Origin: Rhynchopus sp. YZ270_cl-10
Lineage: Eukaryota; Euglenozoa; Diplonemea; Diplonemida; Diplonemidae
Reading direction: 5' to 3'
Assembly (NCBI GenBank): GCA_964035575.1
Contig: OZ037862.1
Location: forward strand, 1,240,001-1,304,000
DNA: 64,000 bases
Shown here: positions 10,836 to 22,300 of the stretch, piece after piece
Numbering within the stretch: the first letter of the stretch is position 1
Layout: each line of letters begins with the position of its first letter
Translations under genes and position numbers: made by a program
Notes under the pieces: generated by a model
Seen by the model: only the letters and a program-made list of their open reading frames with translations
The model's database searches: none
What the model was told of the DNA's origin: nothing

Positions 10836-12032
10836 GGGTAAATTGCGATAACACGTATACTTTTTTTTTCGATTTGCGATAACACGTACACAAAAAGTAT
10901 ACGTGTTATCGCGAAAAAGTGTACGTGTTTTCGTGAACAAAAACGTACGTGTTTTCCCAGGTACCCAGGTACCCAGGTACCCAGGTACCCAGGTACCCAG
11001 GTACCCAGGTACCCAGGTACCCAGGTACCTGGTTTGTCAAGGAAACCAAACTTTTTGTCACGGAAAAAGTCGTGACAGGGCACTGGGTACTGGGTACACT
11101 GTGTACAAGGATAAAAGTCGTGAAAGAGCAACCACAGCTCCACATGACAAACACAAAAGTGTCCAGTCACGTGGGGCATTCATGCACTGAGGAGATAATG
11201 ATCCAACAATTTACAAGAAAGATTACTTAACCTACTGCTGGAAGTTGCCAGGTCGTAGTAACACACAAAGTGTGCCTCCGTTCGGGAATACCGGATATTC
11301 TAGAGACCAAAAAGGCCTCTTCCGCTAGTCAAGGTATAACCGAATGAACGGCCCAAGACCCCCGTGGAGAAGTTAAATGTTGTAATGCTATCAGGTACAA
11401 ACTGCGACCACTGTCTTACCCTCCTCAATGCATGGTGGAAGATGTCTTTGACAACAAACATCCTGTACCCAGGTACCCATATTCCCAGACCCACGCAGTA
11501 CCACGTCGCAGTACTACGCAAAATTTACCACCAGACCCTGTGTTCGTGCACCTTAAGTACGTAAGTCTGGTTCCCAGACCCACGCAGTGGCACATGACCG
11601 CAAGTGTGAGTGACCCACACAGAGGGATACGCAAAATTTACCACCAGACCCTGTCTTCTGAATGTCACACGTACATTTTTTTGAACACTTTTCGCGATAA
11701 CACGTACATATTTCGCTAAAAAACGGGGTGCTCGCAACCGCGTTCTAGACCCCCACAGATGCTCAAAAGTGCCAAATTTTGCTTTGAATGGCCTCAAATC
11801 GTCGAAATTAGCCATTTTTGGGGCCCAAAAAAAAAAAATTCGAGGGTCTAGGTATGGAGAGCGAGCACCTTAGAAGAAGGAAACACGTACATTTTTGTTC
11901 GCGATAACACGTATACTTTTTTGACCACTTTTCGCGATAACACGTACACTTTTTCGCGATAACACGTATACTTTTTGTGTACGTGTTATCGCAAATGGAA
12001 ACAAAAAGTATACGTGTTATCGCAATTTGCCC
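10836..12032. mobile_element. 1.2-kb inverted-repeat element with GATAACACGTATAC ends
   Basis: Both ends carry about 90 bp of inverted sequence beginning GGG(T/C)AAATTGCGATAACACG and repeating the word GATAACACGTA(T/C)AC on alternating strands. TTTATTTA lies directly outside both ends (10827-10834 and 12033-12040), a candidate 8-bp target duplication of low complexity. The interior has an 8-bp GTACCCAG minisatellite (10957-11031) and a duplicated block (about 11487-11552 and 11575-11655, sharing CGCAAAATTTACCACCAGAC). No transposase is recognisable. Confidence 0.75.
10957..11031. repeat. 8-bp GGTACCCA minisatellite
   Basis: About nine tandem copies of GTACCCAG inside the 10836-12032 element. 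Confidence 0.95.
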
Positions 12033-12040
12033 TTTATTTA

Positions 12041-13017
12041 TTTTTTTTTTTACTGTACGATGAGGCATTTTCACTTTCAACCCTTTATTCTTTTTCTCTC
12101 TGTCACATTTTTTTTTTTATTCTTGATCAATCCCCATATCCTTCAGGGCCTCCACAAAAAGCCTTATTCCTCCCCCCCCTCCCATTTTGTCGTTTTTCTC
12201 TACTCCGTAAAATTTTCTCTCTTTTTTTCAATTTTTTTTTTGATCATTAGCCCCTTATGTGTTACATCCTGCGAACACTACTCAAAACCCCCTCTGAGAG
12301 AGTACTTAAAAAAGTCATTAAAAAGCCCTTTTGGTGTAGAGAAGTGAAGCTCTGCCTCGAGAGTCTGAGCTTACAGTAAAACCAAGTTTTGCAAGACAAA
12401 GAAAAAGCTAAATATACACAGCATTTTTGTTCTATGAGGATAAAACACTCAAACAATGTCTCTTGACTTCATGGGCTCTCTAAAAAATAATCACAAAAAA
12501 AAAAGTGACAAAAAAAAAAAGAGATTTTTCCTCTCTGCTTTGATGTCTTCCCAAACAAACAAAAATCATTCCCGTTTATTCCTCATCTCCCAAAGTGTTC
12601 GCCGCCTCCCCCATCCTTCATTCTTTTCTTTTGCGTGTGTGAAAGCAGTTGTGGGTGGTTCCTCAGAGAGTGAACATTGCCCAAAAATGTGTGCGTTATT
12701 TTTACTTCTTTTTTTTTTGTGAGGGTCTCCTTCCTTTCAGCCCCCAGAAATCGCAAAAAAAAAAAAAAGGTCCGGTTTTGTTCAAAAAAAAAACTTCATC
12801 GCAAAAAAAAAAAAAAAAAAAAAAAGATCTATTTTTTCCCCCATATTATCCCATGCAAACTGGCAAAGGGCACGTTAAAAGGAGGTCGGGGAGGGTAACC
12901 AACCCCCCCTAGCCGGGAGTTGATAGTCCTTCCCTTTTCGGAACTTTGGTGAATTAAGTTTTCCCTTTTCCCCGAGAAGGAGTCCACCGTATATCTCACT
13001 CAACCCCTCTCTCCCAC
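12041..13017. other. Gene-free stretch upstream of the Nbs1-like gene
   Basis: A- and T-rich DNA with long A runs near 12750-12830. It should include the upstream region of the gene at 13251. No frame with a domain is seen. Confidence 0.5.
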
Positions 13018-13151
13018 CACAGCAGAGAATAAGACTCGGGGACCCGGGACCGGGGACACGGTTATTCTCGGCCGGACTGGGACCCGGGACCTGGACCAAG
13101 GACCTTGACCTTGACCTGGACCAGGGAGGACCCGGCTTATTCTCTGCTGTG
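13018..13151. repeat. 134-bp GC-rich mini-element with perfect 16-bp inverted ends
   Basis: The ends CACAGCAGAGAATAAG (13018-13033) and its exact reverse complement (13136-13151) flank 102 bp of GC-rich sequence full of GGGACC and ACCTTGACCT words. The size and perfect ends suggest a MITE or a hairpin. It lies only 100 bp before the Nbs1-like start codon. Confidence 0.7.
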
Positions 13152-13250
13152 CCTCCCCCCCCTCTACCCTTTCTCCTTCTCCTTCCCCAAACCCACGACA
13201 GATGGTCACCCCCTAGCTAAAAACCCTCCTTTTTTTTCTCCCCCCTTATA
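13152..13250 (+). promoter_or_regulatory. Pyrimidine tract, candidate splice acceptor and uORF
   Basis: A pyrimidine-rich run (13152-13190) ends at ACGACAG (AG at 13200-13201). If this is a trans-splice acceptor, the leader would hold a five-codon upstream reading frame (ATGGTCACCCCCTAG, 13202-13216) before the main ATG at 13251. This is inferred from sequence only. Confidence 0.35.
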
Positions 13251-15395
13251 ATGTGGACATTAATACAGACTGTCGCCAATGAAGACGGCACCAAACTACA
13301 GTTCTGGCTTTGCGCGGGAAGGTCCTATCTTGTAGGCAGGAAGGAGGGCGAATGCGACCTCTTCATTGAAAACGACCGCTCCATCTCTCGCAGCCACGCG
13401 ACCGTTGTCGTCTCTGCTCACCCCTCTCTGAAGGACGTCACACAACGCCCTACTGTCTCCATCACCGACACCTCCACTTACGGAACCGTAATATCCGGAA
13501 AACAAGCGGAAAAAAGCACAGCACATTCTCTCTGCTCTGAACAGGAGGTTCAATTCGGAGTGTTTCGTAGTGTGTTTGCGTTGCAGTGGGTCGATGTTAC
13601 GTTGTGTCTTTCCAAAACCAGTTCTGAAACCAAAAAAAAGCTGAGATCTGATGTGCTCAGTGTTGGCGCCCATATTACGATGTCTCTCGACAACGCGACT
13701 CATGTTGTTACCGACACTATCATGCCTATGTTCATATGCTTTGGTGCGTTGGCGAAAGGGATTCCTATTGTCTCCCCAGGTTGGGTTGCGAGCCTAGCGG
13801 AGCGGGGGTCTCCTAAGACACCTCCTCCAGACCCCGCACATTATATCCCTCCTGCGGCGGAGATTTGGGCAGATATTCCACCTCCAGCTCCAAAATGCGA
13901 ATATTCCCCTGAGCTGTTTCGGGTTAACAACCTGAGGAGGTCGCTTTTCGCAAAGCGCTTTTTTGTTTTCCTTGAGGAAACCTGCTATGCGGCAAACAAA
14001 GACCTTCTCCACCTCTGCGGAGCCACAGCATTTAACGAAAGCACAGCAGATCTTGTGGACAGCAAGGCTGCGAGAGAGGCCTTCTTTATTCGTCATCGAG
14101 GCCATTATCTTATCGTAAGCGCGCTGCCTAATGCGAGAACGCAAGCTGGAGCGTTAAACGATGAGGAGATTGCATTAAAATACAAGGTAGGGATCGCAGA
14201 GAGGTTGGGATTCACCCCTGTGGAGCAGTCTAGTATTATTGCGGCAGTTCTGTGGGCGGCAACAGATGCGTTTAAGGCAGTGAGGTTTCCAACCAAAATG
14301 GTGCAGGAGGAGGTGCAGTCGGTTCATAGCGTGGGGTTAACGCAGAATCGGTCGAGTTTAACACGGATTGGTACCTTTGGGAGTGAGTTGCAGGGTTCTC
14401 CTTCCCGCGATGAGCCTCCAAACAGTGTGCGTGAAGATGACCTAATTGGAACAATAGAAAACAGTGGAGGAGAAGAGATGATTCAGGTAAAATGCGAGCC
14501 AGGGGTGCCTGCTGCTGCTACGTTGCTTCCTTCCCTATTTAGAACACCGCAACGCAAAATTGACAAGGCAAAATGCGCAGAGGAGGAGAAGAGCATGAAC
14601 CCTTCGTCGGTCGATATGTTCCCTACTACGTCAAAGGCGCAGAGCTCTGTGGCGTCGTGTCCGCAGGGGGGGACGGTGCCGCAGGGGGAGGTGGAGGTGA
14701 AGGTGGAGGTTCAATCCACGCCAAAGAGGAAGCGGAAGCAAGTCGTGGAAGGGGATTCAGACGACGACGACCCGGTGGACGCTTTCTTTGGAAACAAAAG
14801 ACGCAAGGTCGAGCAGCCTGTGGTCAAGGAGGAGGTAGAGATGGAAATTGACGTCCCGGTTCCGATTGTTGTTCCCGTAGTAGAGGAGCAGCCACAAGTT
14901 GTGCAGCAACCATGCGACAGCGAAACGATTATGACTGAAACAGTGTTGCTCGTACCCAAGGCAGGGGTAAATGCGTTGCTCGACCCTGCTTTTCCGTGTT
15001 TTCAAGAGGCGCCAAGGAAGGGTAGGAATAAATCACAAAAGACGTTTGTGAAACAGCATTTAGGAGGTGGGATCCGTCAAGGGTTGGATGTGGTTGTTAA
15101 AATGAGGGAGTACCAAACAGCGGCGCCTGCAGTGCGTATCGAAGCGGAGTCGTCGTGCCCGACCTTTGAGGATTTGATCACAACAGCGCCGCGTGGTGTG
15201 CGGGGCAGGAAGGCAAGCGGTGGGTCGTATGCAGAAGGCATCACCGGATTTGCCTCAAAGATCCTCAACAACAAGCCCCTGGGCAAGCAGAAGGCACCCA
15301 CAGGGCTTGTCGCAGTACGCCCACCTACGCGAAGCACAGCGCTCAAACAAAGTAGTGTCGACCTCAGAGCAATGTTTTCAGACGAAGAGGATTGA
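13251..15395 (+). CDS. NBS1: Nibrin (Nbs1)-like DNA double-strand-break repair protein
   Basis: The 714-residue protein matches the plan of Nbs1, the regulatory subunit of the Mre11-Rad50-Nbs1 complex that senses DNA double-strand breaks in the nucleus; human nibrin has 754 residues. The N-terminus carries an FHA domain with YLVGRK (about 26-31) and the phosphothreonine-binding SISRSHATV (about 44-52). A BRCT region follows (about 114-185) with THVVTD and the conserved Trp of PGWVASL. The middle is low complexity and acidic and includes the likely nuclear signal NKRRKVE. A basic GRNKSQKTFVKQ segment (about 590) sits where Mre11-binding motifs are found in the family. The end, FSDEED, is acidic like the ATM-binding tail, but that match is weak. 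The start is well placed: MWTLIQ corresponds to the family start MWKLLP. It is one exon. A second BRCT is not clear by eye. Confidence 0.85.
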   Translation: MWTLIQTVANEDGTKLQFWLCAGRSYLVGRKEGECDLFIENDRSISRSHATVVVSAHPSLKDVTQRPTVSITDTSTYGTVISGKQAEKSTAHSLCSEQEVQFGVFRSVFALQWVDVTLCLSKTSSETKKKLRSDVLSVGAHITMSLDNATHVVTDTIMPMFICFGALAKGIPIVSPGWVASLAERGSPKTPPPDPAHYIPPAAEIWADIPPPAPKCEYSPELFRVNNLRRSLFAKRFFVFLEETCYAANKDLLHLCGATAFNESTADLVDSKAAREAFFIRHRGHYLIVSALPNARTQAGALNDEEIALKYKVGIAERLGFTPVEQSSIIAAVLWAATDAFKAVRFPTKMVQEEVQSVHSVGLTQNRSSLTRIGTFGSELQGSPSRDEPPNSVREDDLIGTIENSGGEEMIQVKCEPGVPAAATLLPSLFRTPQRKIDKAKCAEEEKSMNPSSVDMFPTTSKAQSSVASCPQGGTVPQGEVEVKVEVQSTPKRKRKQVVEGDSDDDDPVDAFFGNKRRKVEQPVVKEEVEMEIDVPVPIVVPVVEEQPQVVQQPCDSETIMTETVLLVPKAGVNALLDPAFPCFQEAPRKGRNKSQKTFVKQHLGGGIRQGLDVVVKMREYQTAAPAVRIEAESSCPTFEDLITTAPRGVRGRKASGGSYAEGITGFASKILNNKPLGKQKAPTGLVAVRPPTRSTALKQSSVDLRAMFSDEED

Positions 15396-15973
15396 AAGTG
15401 CCATACACCAGAGAGGGGAATCGATGTGTTGCACGACGATGCGGGTCTACTCGAAGTGTTCAAACGTAAGAAGGCGAGTAAGGTGGGAGGCTCATAAAAG
15501 CTTTAGTTAGGGTTGAGGTTGGCAGGTCCGTACGTAGTGGTACAAAATGGTTCGATGAATGGGGCGATTGTCGACACAGCAACAAAAAAAGGTGTATTGT
15601 CTCTGAGTGGGGTTGTGATATCTGATAGCGTTTTTTTATAGGTGTAACGTGGTCTCCAAAAAAAAGGTGAAGAAAACATTGGTGCGGCTGAAAAAAAATG
15701 GTTTGAAAGCACCCAAAAATGTATAATTGAAGAACTACCCAAAAAGCATGTGAAGTTTCTGACACACCAAATGCTGTTTAAAAGGTTTGCTTATGAACAA
15801 AAAGACGTGTCCTCGGTACACGTTTTCGGGTGTTTTTAAGTGCCTCTGCTCTCGCGTTCTCCCATAGGAAAAAAAAAAGGGGTCGGTTCGTTTTATACCC
15901 ACCTCCTCACAACCAAACCACCAAACACATACAGCATACATTTCTTGTACCTTACTTGTACCTTATTTTCACA
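15396..15973. other. Intergenic region between Nbs1-like and surface protein A
   Basis: 578 bp with no gene. A pyrimidine-rich stretch ending GTTCTCCCATAG lies near 15855-15868, and another ACAG near 15941. Either could be a leader acceptor for the next gene. Confidence 0.45.
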
Positions 15974-18559
15974 ATGAAGCATGTGTCCGCCCTCTCGTTA
16001 TTTGCTCTGGCGCTGCACAGTGTTGCAAGCGAACTTACCTTAGGGGACAACTCCAGCAACTGGAACCAAACCGGCAACTGGACTGATGGAGACTGGAACC
16101 TGACGGGGAACTGGACTGACGGGGACTGGAACAACACCGGTAACTGGACCGACAGAGAGTGGAACATGACCGGCAACTGGACTGATGGAGACTGGAACCA
16201 GACTGGGAACTGGACTGACGGAAGCTGGAACTACACCGGCAACTGGACCGGAGGAAACTGGAACCACACCGGCAACTGGACTGACGGAAGCTGGAACTAC
16301 ACCGGCAACTGGACTGGAGGAAACTGGAACCACACCGGCAACTGGACTGACGGCAGCTGGAACCACACCGGTAACTGGACTGACGGAAGCTGGAACTACA
16401 CCGGCAACTGGACCGGAGGAAACTGGAACCACACCGGCAACTGGACTGGAGGAAACTGGAACCACACCGGTAACTGGACTGGAGGAAACTGGAACCACAC
16501 CGGCAACTGGACTGACGGCAGCTGGAACCACACCGGCAACTGGACTGGAGGAAACTGGAACCACACCGGCAACTGGACCGGAGGAAACTGGAACCACACC
16601 GGCAACTGGACCGGAGGAAACTGGAACCACACCGGCAACTGGACTGGAGGAAACTGGAACCACACCGGCAACTGGACCGGAGGAAACTGGAACCACACCG
16701 GCAACTGGACTGGAGGAAACTGGAACCACACCGGTAACTGGACTGGAGGAAACTGGAACCACACCGGCAACTGGACTGACGGCAGCTGGAACCACACCGG
16801 CAACTGGACTGGAGGAAACTGGAACCACACCGGCAACTGGACCGGAGGAAACTGGAACCACACCGGCAACTGGACTGACGGAAGCTGGAACTACACCGGC
16901 AACTGGACTGGAGGAAACTGGAACCACACCGGTAACTGGACTGGAGGAAACTGGAACCACACCGGCAACTGGACTGACGGCAGCTGGAACCACACCGGCA
17001 ACTGGACTGGAGGAAACTGGAACCACACCGGTAACTGGACTGGAGGAAACTGGAACCACACCGGCAACTGGACCGGAGGAAACTGGAACCACACCGGCAA
17101 CTGGACTGACGGAAGCTGGAACTACACCGGCAACTGGACTGGAGGAAACTGGAACCACACCGGTAACTGGACTGGAGGAAACTGGAACCACACCGGCAAC
17201 TGGACTGACGGCAGCTGGAACCACACCGGCAACTGGACTGGAGGAAACTGGAACCACACCGGTAACTGGACTGGAGGAAACTGGAACCACACCGGCAACT
17301 GGACCGGAGGAAACTGGAACCACACCGGCAACTGGACTGACGGCAGCTGGAACCACACCGGCAACTGGACTGGAGGAAACTGGAACCACACCGGCAACTG
17401 GACCGGAGGAAACTGGAACCACACCGGCAACTGGACTGACGGAAGCTGGAACTACACCGGCAACTGGACTGGAGGAAACTGGAACCACACCGGTAACTGG
17501 ACTGGAGGAAACTGGAACCACACCGGCAACTGGACCGGAGGAAACTGGAACCACACCGGCAACTGGACCGGAGGAAACTGGAACCACACCGGTAACTGGA
17601 CTGGAGGAAACTGGAACCAGAGCAACAACCAGACCGGAAACTGGACCGGAGGCAGCTGGAACCAGACTGGCAACTGGACCGGAGGAAACTGGAACCAGAG
17701 CAACAACTCGACCGGTAACTGGACTGACGGCAGCTGGAACGAGACCAACAACAACTCCAGCACTGGCAACTGGACCGGCAACTGGAACGAAACCGACAGC
17801 AACTCGACCACAACCAACGGGACCACCGGAAACTCGAACAACAACAACGGAAACTCGTCCGGTCTTCCGGATGGAGTGAGCCCACCCTCTTCGAACTCGA
17901 CTGTGACAAACGAGACATCTGGGAACACGAACGGGACAAGGAAGTTCTTTGCCATTACCTTTGTGGTGGACACCGCTGTGGACAAGAGCCTTGGTGCAGA
18001 TGGTTTGGTGGGTCAGCTGCTGGTGCCTGTGCGTGAGTCCCTGTTGGCGATGTCGAAGGATCTGAAGTTGAACCCGTCGTGGCTGTATGTTCTGTCGTTG
18101 CGCCTTGGGGAACTGTTCAGGGAGGTGAGCCGCAATGAGAACACGATGCAGAACGGCAACAGCACGAACACCGCTGGACACCGTGCAGCAGTTGTGCAAG
18201 CGGCGGAGGAGCTGACTGTGGCCTACGCACTTGAGGGCACAGCAGACAACCTTGCGTCAGCAGCGAACCAGATCCTTGGTTCTGTGGACACGAAGAACAC
18301 GGGAGCAATGCGGGTGCAGGGTGCACCTGTTGAGCTGTCGGAGGAGGAGTACAAGATGCTTCTCGAGAACCGCGCTGCACCGTCTTCGTCGGATGACGAC
18401 TTCCCCACGTGGGCCATTGTTCTGATCTGTGTTGTGGGTGCCATCCTTCTTGTTCTGGTGGTGGCTGTTGCGATGTACTTTGTGACACGCACACCCACAA
18501 AGCAGCAGACGGCGAAGGAAGACCCTGAGAAGATCAACACAGAGCCTGTCGATATGTGA
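15974..18559 (+). CDS. Surface glycoprotein A with [11 protein letters not shown] tandem repeats
   Basis: An 861-residue type I membrane protein of unknown family. It starts with a signal peptide ([20 protein letters not shown]). An 11-residue repeat of the form GNWT(G/D)G(N/S)WN(H/Y/Q)T follows, about 47 regular copies over about 520 residues. Each unit holds two N-glycosylation sequons (NWT and NHT/NYT). After a Ser/Asn/Thr-rich linker comes a non-repetitive module of about 150 residues ([19 protein letters not shown] ... EEYKMLL), then one membrane helix ([20 protein letters not shown]) and a short cytoplasmic tail ending EPVDM. The likely role is a densely glycosylated cell-surface coat protein, with the repeats as a stalk; this is inferred from architecture. 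The same C-terminal module appears twice in the next gene. I chose the ATG at 15974 because it begins the signal peptide, although the frame is open upstream. Confidence 0.9.
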   Translation: MKHVSALSLFALALHSVASELTLGDNSSNWNQTGNWTDGDWNLTGNWTDGDWNNTGNWTDREWNMTGNWTDGDWNQTGNWTDGSWNYTGNWTGGNWNHTGNWTDGSWNYTGNWTGGNWNHTGNWTDGSWNHTGNWTDGSWNYTGNWTGGNWNHTGNWTGGNWNHTGNWTGGNWNHTGNWTDGSWNHTGNWTGGNWNHTGNWTGGNWNHTGNWTGGNWNHTGNWTGGNWNHTGNWTGGNWNHTGNWTGGNWNHTGNWTGGNWNHTGNWTDGSWNHTGNWTGGNWNHTGNWTGGNWNHTGNWTDGSWNYTGNWTGGNWNHTGNWTGGNWNHTGNWTDGSWNHTGNWTGGNWNHTGNWTGGNWNHTGNWTGGNWNHTGNWTDGSWNYTGNWTGGNWNHTGNWTGGNWNHTGNWTDGSWNHTGNWTGGNWNHTGNWTGGNWNHTGNWTGGNWNHTGNWTDGSWNHTGNWTGGNWNHTGNWTGGNWNHTGNWTDGSWNYTGNWTGGNWNHTGNWTGGNWNHTGNWTGGNWNHTGNWTGGNWNHTGNWTGGNWNQSNNQTGNWTGGSWNQTGNWTGGNWNQSNNSTGNWTDGSWNETNNNSSTGNWTGNWNETDSNSTTTNGTTGNSNNNNGNSSGLPDGVSPPSSNSTVTNETSGNTNGTRKFFAITFVVDTAVDKSLGADGLVGQLLVPVRESLLAMSKDLKLNPSWLYVLSLRLGELFREVSRNENTMQNGNSTNTAGHRAAVVQAAEELTVAYALEGTADNLASAANQILGSVDTKNTGAMRVQGAPVELSEEEYKMLLENRAAPSSSDDDFPTWAIVLICVVGAILLVLVVAVAMYFVTRTPTKQQTAKEDPEKINTEPVDM
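16067..17625 (+). repeat. 33-bp coding tandem array (about 47 copies)
   Basis: Tandem 33-bp units encode [11 protein letters not shown] and variants. Variants alternate (GGN/H, DGS/H, DGS/Y) in a higher-order pattern, suggesting expansion by unequal exchange of multi-unit blocks. The unit lacks stops in most frames, which creates long false open frames on both strands. Confidence 0.95.
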
Positions 18560-19333
18560 GTGCGTCTTCTCTTGTGCGATATGTGGTGTTCTTTTCTATT
18601 CATTGTGTATTTATGTTTTCAGCAACTACTTAGTTTTACTATTTTTTTCTGTCTTCCTCCGTGCAGCCTCGCTGCTGCACGACGTGTGTCAACAGCAGCA
18701 GCTGTAATGTGATATGTGTGTGCGCATTCTGCAGAATCCCACTGCAGGATACGAACACTCCGCTGTCTACTTACGTGCAGTGTGTTGGCCATATTTTTTT
18801 ATCTGCGATCTGTAGACGCATTTGTCTTTTTACTTCGTTTTCTTTCCCCTTTCCACCATTGCGGCACGGCAGTACTGTCTTCCTCTTTACTTTTATTCCG
18901 TCAGAATCAACTAAGTTGCGCAAAATACTATTACTTTTAATCTGCCTTCCGCATTATGGTGTCACTTTCGTTCAGTGCCTGCGTCCCCTGAGGTGCATGC
19001 ACTATCAACCCCACTTTGCCCTCCCTGTTCATTAATGTGCCTTCATCCAATGCCTGCACGTTATGACTCACTACCTTTGCTTTTCATCACCCGAACCCCT
19101 TGTTTTTTGTACTTACATAGGATTGCATTAAATACTTCTATGTGTATGTGCCACAGAGCACATACCATGTCACATATTTCTGTCATACACACATGACAAG
19201 ACAGCAGTACAACAGAACAATACAACCCCACCTTCCCTGTGTAGATTATTTTCCTTTGTCATCCCCAACCTCGCGAAACACACCTACATCCCCACCACAG
19301 ATTCAACTACCTCTCTCACTTGTGTTACGCACA
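18560..19333. other. 3' flank of surface gene A and leader of gene B
   Basis: No gene. 18636-18842 is nearly the same as 23682-23890 downstream of gene B, so the two genes share a duplicated 3' flank. A module with CCTGCGTCCC and GCACTATCAAC lies near 18975. Just before gene B are CTTCCCTGTGTAG and CCCCACCACAG, candidate acceptors. Confidence 0.55.
18636..18842 (+). repeat. Duplicated 3' flank, copy 1
   Basis: About 205 bp (GTCTTCCTCCGTGCAGCC ... GATCTGTAGACGCATTTGTC) match 23682-23890 with only a few changes. They follow each surface gene and probably belong to its 3' UTR or downstream region. Confidence 0.85.
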
Positions 19334-22300
19334 ATGCGTGCCACCATAGCTCTCGCAACACTATGTGTGGTTGCTGTCCAAGGTTCCGACAACACTACTT
19401 CCGGAAACTGGACATTCCCTCCGACACCATCGAACGGATCCAACTGGACATTCCCGCCGACACCATCGAACGGATCCAACTGGACTTTCCCTCCGACACC
19501 ATCGAACGGATCCAACTGGACTTTCCCGCCGACACCATCGAACGGATCCAACTGGACATTCCCGCCGACACCATCGAACGGATCCAACTGGACTTTCCCT
19601 CCGACACCATCGAACGGATCCAACTGGACTTTCCCGCCGACACCATCGAACGGATCCAACTGGACTTTCCCGCCGACACCATCGAACGGATCCAACTGGA
19701 CATTCCCGCCGACACCATCGAACGGGTCCAACTGGACTTTCCCGCCGACACCATCGAACGGATCCAACTGGACCTTCCCGCCGACACCATCGAACGGATC
19801 CAACTGGACATTCCCGCCGACACCATCGAACGGATCCAACTGGACATTCCCGCCGACACCATCGAACGGATCCAACTGGACATTCCCGCCGACACCATCG
19901 AACGGATCCAACTGGACCTTCCCGCCGACACCATCGAACGGATCCAACTGGACATTCCCGCCGACACCATCGAACGGATCCAACTGGACATTCCCGCCGA
20001 CACCATCGAACGGATCCAACTGGACATTCCCGCCGACACCATCGAACGGATCCAACTGGACTTTCCCGCCGACACCATCGAACGGATCCAACTGGACTTT
20101 CCCTCCGACACCATCGAACGGATCCAACTGGACTTTCCCGCCGACACCATCGAACGGATCCAACTGGACTTTCCCGCCGACACCATCGAACGGATCCAAC
20201 TGGACTTTCCCTCCGACACCATCGAACGGATCGAACTGGACTTTCCCTCCGACACCATCGAACGGATCCAACTGGACATTCCCGCCGACACCATCGAACG
20301 GATCCAACTGGACATTCCCGCCGACACCATCGAACGGATCCAACTGGACCTTCCCGCCGACACCATCGAACGGATCCAACTGGACATTCCCGCCGACACC
20401 ATCGAACGGATCCAACTGGACTTTCCCGCCGACACCATCGAACGGGTCCAACTGGACATTCCCGCCGACACCATCGAACGGATCCAACTGGACTTTCCCG
20501 CCGACACCATCGAACGGATCCAACTGGACTTTCCCGCCGACACCATCGAACGGATCCAACTGGACTTTCCCGCCGACACCATCGAACGGATCCAACTGGA
20601 CCTTCCCGCCGACACCATCGAACGGATCCAACTGGACATTCCCGCCGACACCATCGAACGGATCCAACTGGACTTTCCCGCCGACACCATCGAACGGGTC
20701 CAACTGGACTTTCCCTCCGACACCATCGAACGGGTCCAACTGGACATTCCCGCCGACACCATCGAACGGATCCAACTGGACTTTCCCGCCGACACCATCG
20801 AACGGGTCCAACTGGACATTCCCGCCGACACCATCGAACGGATCCAACTGGACTTTCCCGCCGACACCATCGAACGGATCCAACTGGACATTCCCGCCGA
20901 CACCATCGAACGGATCCAACTGGACTTTCCCGCCGACACCATCGAACGGATCCAACTGGACCTTCCCGCCGACACCATCGAACGGATCCAACTGGACATT
21001 CCCGCCGACACCATCGAACGGATCCAACTGGACTTTGCCGCCGACACCATCGAACGGATCCAACTGGACTTTCCCGCCGACACCATCGAACGGATCCAAC
21101 TGGACATTCCCGCCGACACCATCGAACGGATCCAACTGGACTTTCCCGCCGACACCATCGAACGGATCCAACTGGACATTCCCGCCGACACCATCGAACG
21201 GATCCAACTGGACTTTCCCGCCGACACCATCGAACGGATCCAACTGGACCTTCCCGCCGACACCATCGAACGGATCCAACTGGACATTCCCGCCGACACC
21301 ATCGAACGGATCCAACTGGACATTCCCGCCGACACCATCGAACGGGTCCAACTGGACATTCCCGCCGACACCATCGAACGGATCCAACTGGACTTTCCCG
21401 CCGACACCATCGAACGGGTCCAACTGGACCTTCCCGCCGACACCATCGAACGGATCCAACTGGACATTCCCGCCGACACCATCGGACTCCTCAAACGAGA
21501 CATCTGGGAACACGAACGGGACAAGGAAGTTCTTTGCCATTACCTTTGTGACGGACACCGCTGTGGACAAGAGCCTTGGTGCAGATGGTTTGGTGGGTCA
21601 GCTGTTGGTGCCTGTGCGTGAGTCCCTGTTGGCGATGTCGAAGGATCTGAAGTTGAACCCGTCGTGGCTGTATGTTCTGTCGTTGCGCCTTGGGGAACTG
21701 TTCAGGGAGGTGAGCCGCAATGAGAACACGATGCAGAACGGCAACAGCACGAACACCGCTGGACACCGTGCAGCAGTTGTGCAAGCGGCGGAGGAGCTGA
21801 CTGTGGCCTACGCACTTGAGGGCACAGCAGACAACCTTGAGTCGGCAGCGAACCAGATCCTTGTCTCTGTGGACTCAAATAACACGGGAGCAATGCGGGT
21901 GCAGGGTGAACCTGTTGAGCTGTCGGAGGAGGAGTACAACAACACCACAGGGAACTGGTCTGATAGCGATGACTCTAGTGACAACTCCACTGGCAACTGG
22001 ACCTTCCCTCCGTCCCCTACCAACGGAAGCAACTGGACCTTCCCTCCGTCCCCGACTAACGGAAGCAACTGGACCTTCCCTCCGTCCCCTACCAACGGAA
22101 GCAACTGGACTTTCCCTCCGTCCCCGACTAACGGAAGCAACTGGACTTTCCCTCCGTCCCCGACTAACGGAAGCAACTGGACTTTCCCTCCGTCCCCTAC
22201 CAACGGAAGCAACTGGACCTTCCCTCCGTCCCCGACTAACGGAAGCAACTGGACTTTCCCTCCGTCCCCGACTAACGGAAGCAACTGGACCTTCCCTCCG

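Noticed and set aside
15952-16176. Using the first codon of the longer frame (15830) as the start of surface protein A
   Set aside because: The extra residues before 15974 are poly-Lys and lack a signal peptide; [10 protein letters not shown] begins a good one.
16035-18199. Long minus-strand and other-frame open frames (up to 719 codons) over surface gene A
   Set aside because: The 33-bp unit has no stops in most frames, so every frame is open. Only the chosen frame has a signal peptide, a unique module and a membrane helix.
19303-21621. Open frames of 700-755 codons in four other frames over the 36-bp array
   Set aside because: Artefacts of the repeat unit; they show pure repeats and no flanking protein features.
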